Origin: Siphonodentalium dalli
Lineage: Eukaryota; Mollusca; Scaphopoda; Gadilida; Siphonodentaliidae
Reading direction: 5' to 3'
DNA: 64,000 nucleotides
NCBI GenBank assembly: GCA_032622095.1
Contig: CP136064.1
Location: forward strand, 124,979,605-125,043,604
Below are positions 61,330 to 64,000 of the stretch, in pieces (the stretch's first letter is position 1; each line of letters opens with the position of its first letter). The translations under genes were made by a program, and so were the position numbers. The notes beneath the pieces are model-generated. The model made no database searches and was not told where the DNA came from. It saw nothing but the letters and a program-made list of their open reading frames with translations.

Positions 61330-61980
61330 TGCACTGATCATCATGAACTTTTTGATGGATGATAACATTGGCGTCTTGGTGGGAACGAATTATTTTGGGC
61401 TCATTTGCATAAAAACATGGCCACTGGCAGCCATCGTGGATTTAAGTGATAATACTAGATAAATCTTAATCAATAACACAGCCTAGAGCCTGTGTCGATG
61501 CTCCTATATCATCACGAAATTGTTCACCGATCATGACACTGATATATAGACGACACCGAGTCATTTTGGGCTTATTTGCATGAAAAAAATGGCCGCCAAC
61601 AGCCAACTTGGATTTCAAAATTGCATCATTTAGCACCGTGGGCAAGAGGTCGCAGTGTGGGTCCGATCATAATTAAATTTGTCACGGAGGTTGACATTGA
61701 CATATAGATGGGAACGAGTCATTTTGCTGTGAATTCTCAAAGAAACATGGCCGCCGTCGGATTTCAGCGACAACACCGCATATAATTAAATCAATAACAC
61801 TGCCTAGAGCCTAGGCCTATGTCGATGAACCGATCATCGTTAAATTGTTCATGGGTCATGACATTGGTATCAAAATGAGAACTAATCATTGCTAGAGACT
61901 GTAACATTGGTGCGATCGTCGTGTAATTAGTCATAGAAACATGGCCGCCGTTGGATTTCAGCCACTCGTTTCATCGACCA
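61330..61980 (+). repeat. Diverged tandem units, about 170 bp, about four copies
   Basis: Shared words are GAACGA-TCATTTTGGGCT, TTTGCAT-AAAA, ATGGCCGCC, CAATAACAC-GCCTAGAGCCT and GATCAT-ACATTGA-ATATAGA. Similar to repeats with ATGGCCGCC motifs at 17815-18390 in style, though not aligned. Confidence 0.6.
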
Positions 61981-61990
61981 TGAAAGTTAC

Positions 61991-62461
61991 GCCGATGGGG
62001 TCATTGTCACAAGACTCCGGTCAGTGACGGTCACATTCGTAGCCAGTGTAGCCAGCTTATTTCACCGGCGATCACATTCGTAGTCAGCTTTTCTAATTCG
62101 TGGTTTAAATTGCCCGAAATATGACGTCATCACGTTCGTGACTAAAATGTCGACGTCATGCTCCAAAACTGACTTCGTTTATCAACTTATATTGGAATAT
62201 AATTCGAGCATTCCAACGACATTGATCCGAAACATCAGGTTATAAATGAACTTATATCAAAACTAAATTCAAGTTGTTTTCATCCATCAACTCAGAAAAA
62301 TTAGATTAACCTGATCGTGTTCATTGAGGCTCGCCTGAATATGAAAAGCTGGTTACAAATGTGATCGCCATAGAAAAGCTGGCTACATTTGTGATCGATT
62401 AAAAAATCTGGCTACGAATGTGATCGGATCGCGGAGCCTTGTGACAGTGACCCCCATCTGC
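61991..62461. mobile_element. MULE-like MITE with 9-bp duplication
   Basis: The 471-bp element is flanked by perfect GAAAGTTAC copies (61982-61990 and 62462-62470). Its ends are long inverted repeats: GCCGATGGGGTCATTGTCAC at the left against the inverse of GTGACCCCCATCTGC at the right. They continue through several GATCACATTCGTAGCCAGC-type motifs for over 100 bases. A 9-bp duplication with long terminal repeats is characteristic of Mutator-like elements. No coding capacity. Confidence 0.8.
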
Positions 62462-62470
62462 GAAAGTTAC

Positions 62471-63720
62471 ATTAAGTAATGTTTTTAATATTGTTTTGGT
62501 ATTTTTGATTTTGAGAAAAACAATGCCGATGGTGGCTATAGCTGTCTTGAATTTAAAAATTGAATTTCCAATTCATGAGCACAGGTTCTATAATCATATG
62601 CATAAAGCCATTCTTTGAGAGTTTTGGTGCTGATTAGTTACGACACACGAGTCACGAGTGACGTATACTATTTATAGATCCTGGTACCGGTACAGTTGAC
62701 AATACTTATAGTTGCTTATTAAATAAAATTTATGTTAGCGAGTTTATCACTAACTCAAATTTATAAACTAGTTATTCGGTAAACCAGTTTGTATTATATA
62801 CAACTTGCAAACGCACAAATAAAACGTATACTGTGAAGAATACGCAGGTTAATTTTGTGCTCTTACATTAAAGAATCTTATTACATTTTGTTACTGTATT
62901 TGGCATATTAATGGCGAGTTTTTGTACCCTACATTGACAAATTTGAATTTCGCGAAACTAAACACTCGTTCTATATATGCATGGCCAATATCGTTACCTA
63001 ACTCAAGAAAAATGTCTTCTCTCATCAACTAAGACATATATTTGTTCGTCAGAACAAGTAAAAAACAGCATTTGATGTGGAAATAATTAAGATATTCTGG
63101 CAACGAATCTGCACCAAAACGCACAAAGGAATCGCTTCATGCATAGGCATATATACCAGGCCTCCCGTGAGTCTATATATCATTTTCTTCTACTTCGTGA
63201 TATTCGACCAGTAATCAGTTGGTTGATTACTATTACTATTATATGATGGATATTTTAGGCCTATACAACGGAGCGCGACACAAGCTCCCACGGGAGAGAG
63301 AGAGGGAGCTAGAGAGTTTTGGTCCCCGTGTGACCAATCATTGCAACAAGTAGCATAACAAAGTCAAGTAGTACATATATGCCTACCTGTACATAACGAA
63401 CATAAAACAAGAAGAAAAAAACAATACCAGGTGGTCGTGCCATAAATAGAAATAAATTAAATATGAAATATATGTACAAATTACCATGCAGTCTAATGAA
63501 GAACAGCAGACACAGAAAAATACAGAAATTTTCCGGAAAATGCACAAAACATCAGGATTAGATCTTAAAAAACGAGCACAGTATGACGCAAACATAAACA
63601 TATTTAAGTTTTCTGGCACTTTCAAATATTTTTGAATTTCGCGGGCTTTAAATTTAGGTTTCGATTTTATTTCGTTCCGACTTTGTTATTCCGGAAAAAT
63701 GGTTTTGTGCCATTTGTCAT
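62471..63720. other. Gene-free stretch
   Basis: AT-rich. An (AG)n-rich run lies at 63294-63306. Minus-strand frames near 63309-63625 give hydrophobic peptides with no recognisable family and no support as genes. Confidence 0.4.
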
Positions 63721-64000
63721 TCAGATTCTAGAACGGGTGATGTAGGTGTCGCAGATTTGTGTTCGTTGGTGAATTTACAATACATTACCGAAATAAAGTG
63801 AGGTTTTCGAAGAACTGGAAAAATATACCTATGGAATGTTGTAGATTGGCATCTAAGGTGTAAGAGGTACCAAAAGTTTTTAGTGAAAATATATTTGTTG
63901 TAGGAATACAGTTGAGTTCAAAATAGGTGGCAACAATTTTCTGTTTCGTTCCTTCCGTGACCTTTGGTCCCGGGTGGTGGTTCCGCCAATAAAAGAGGGG

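Larger units (their letters stand above)
60923..64000. mobile_element. Inverted-repeat element with nearly identical arms, running off the window
   Basis: Bases 60923-61202 reappear inverted at 63721-64000 with two mismatches in about 280 positions (near 61024 and 61138). The right arm reaches the last base of the window, so the left arm may also start before 60923. The 2.5-kb interior holds a tandem repeat and a MULE-like MITE but no transposase. Such similar arms indicate a recent duplication or gene conversion. Confidence 0.75.

Overview
This window looks like non-coding, repeat-dominated nuclear DNA from an animal, most likely a marine invertebrate. The evidence is an AT-rich background, abundant micro- and minisatellites, APE-type non-LTR retrotransposons, and many non-autonomous DNA transposons, including a Helitron with internal tandem units of the kind described in bivalve molluscs. 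A mollusc or other lophotrochozoan is my best guess, but the sequence does not prove it. I found no convincing host protein-coding gene, tRNA or rRNA. The only long open frame is a retrotransposon polyprotein on the minus strand (about 30.5-33.7 kb), which carries one in-frame stop and one upstream frame change.

Layout. 0-9 kb: a TA-flanked MITE cut by the window edge, a TTAA-flanked MITE (1639-2220), foldback elements (2.4-3.4 kb), an inverted-repeat element (3.9-4.6 kb), a minus-strand Helitron (3' end at 5260) interrupted by another foldback element, and a pair of inverted exon-like fragments (8.6-8.96 kb). 9.5-12.8 kb: (CT)n-rich complex repeats into which a hAT-type MITE (11023-12195, 8-bp target duplication) has inserted, then a (GAT/GAC)n tract. 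14.2-16 kb: a decayed LINE. 17.1-19.4 kb: tandem duplications, a dispersed repeat and a 23-bp minisatellite. 19.5-24.5 kb: nested TTAA-targeting elements, a second MITE of the first family and a 31-bp minisatellite. 26.4-27.3 kb: a foldback MITE and another inverted-terminus repeat. 30-33.7 kb: the nearly intact LINE.

37.9-51.4 kb is the most structured part. A LINE tail abuts a large inverted repeat (arms 38372-44092 and 44645-48737, axis near 44.37 kb). After removing younger insertions each arm is about 2.55 kb. Because each arm preserves the sequence the other has lost or gained, the younger events can be read directly: a 2745-bp Helitron lies in the left arm exactly between A and T of the unoccupied right-arm site, and a 1363-bp TIR element lies in the right arm with a 4-bp target duplication that is a single copy in the left arm. 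50.1-51.4 kb holds another LINE fragment and a short relative of that TIR element.

54.3-60.2 kb is a second big inverted repeat (arms about 650-700 bp) enclosing a LINE tail and about 2.7 kb of diverged ~190-bp satellite. 60.9 kb to the window end is a third, with arms differing at only two positions over about 280 bp; it encloses a 471-bp MULE-like MITE with a perfect 9-bp target duplication. The elements do not form a pathway. The window records successive insertions by Helitron, hAT-like, MULE-like, TTAA (piggyBac-like), TA (mariner-like) and LINE families.
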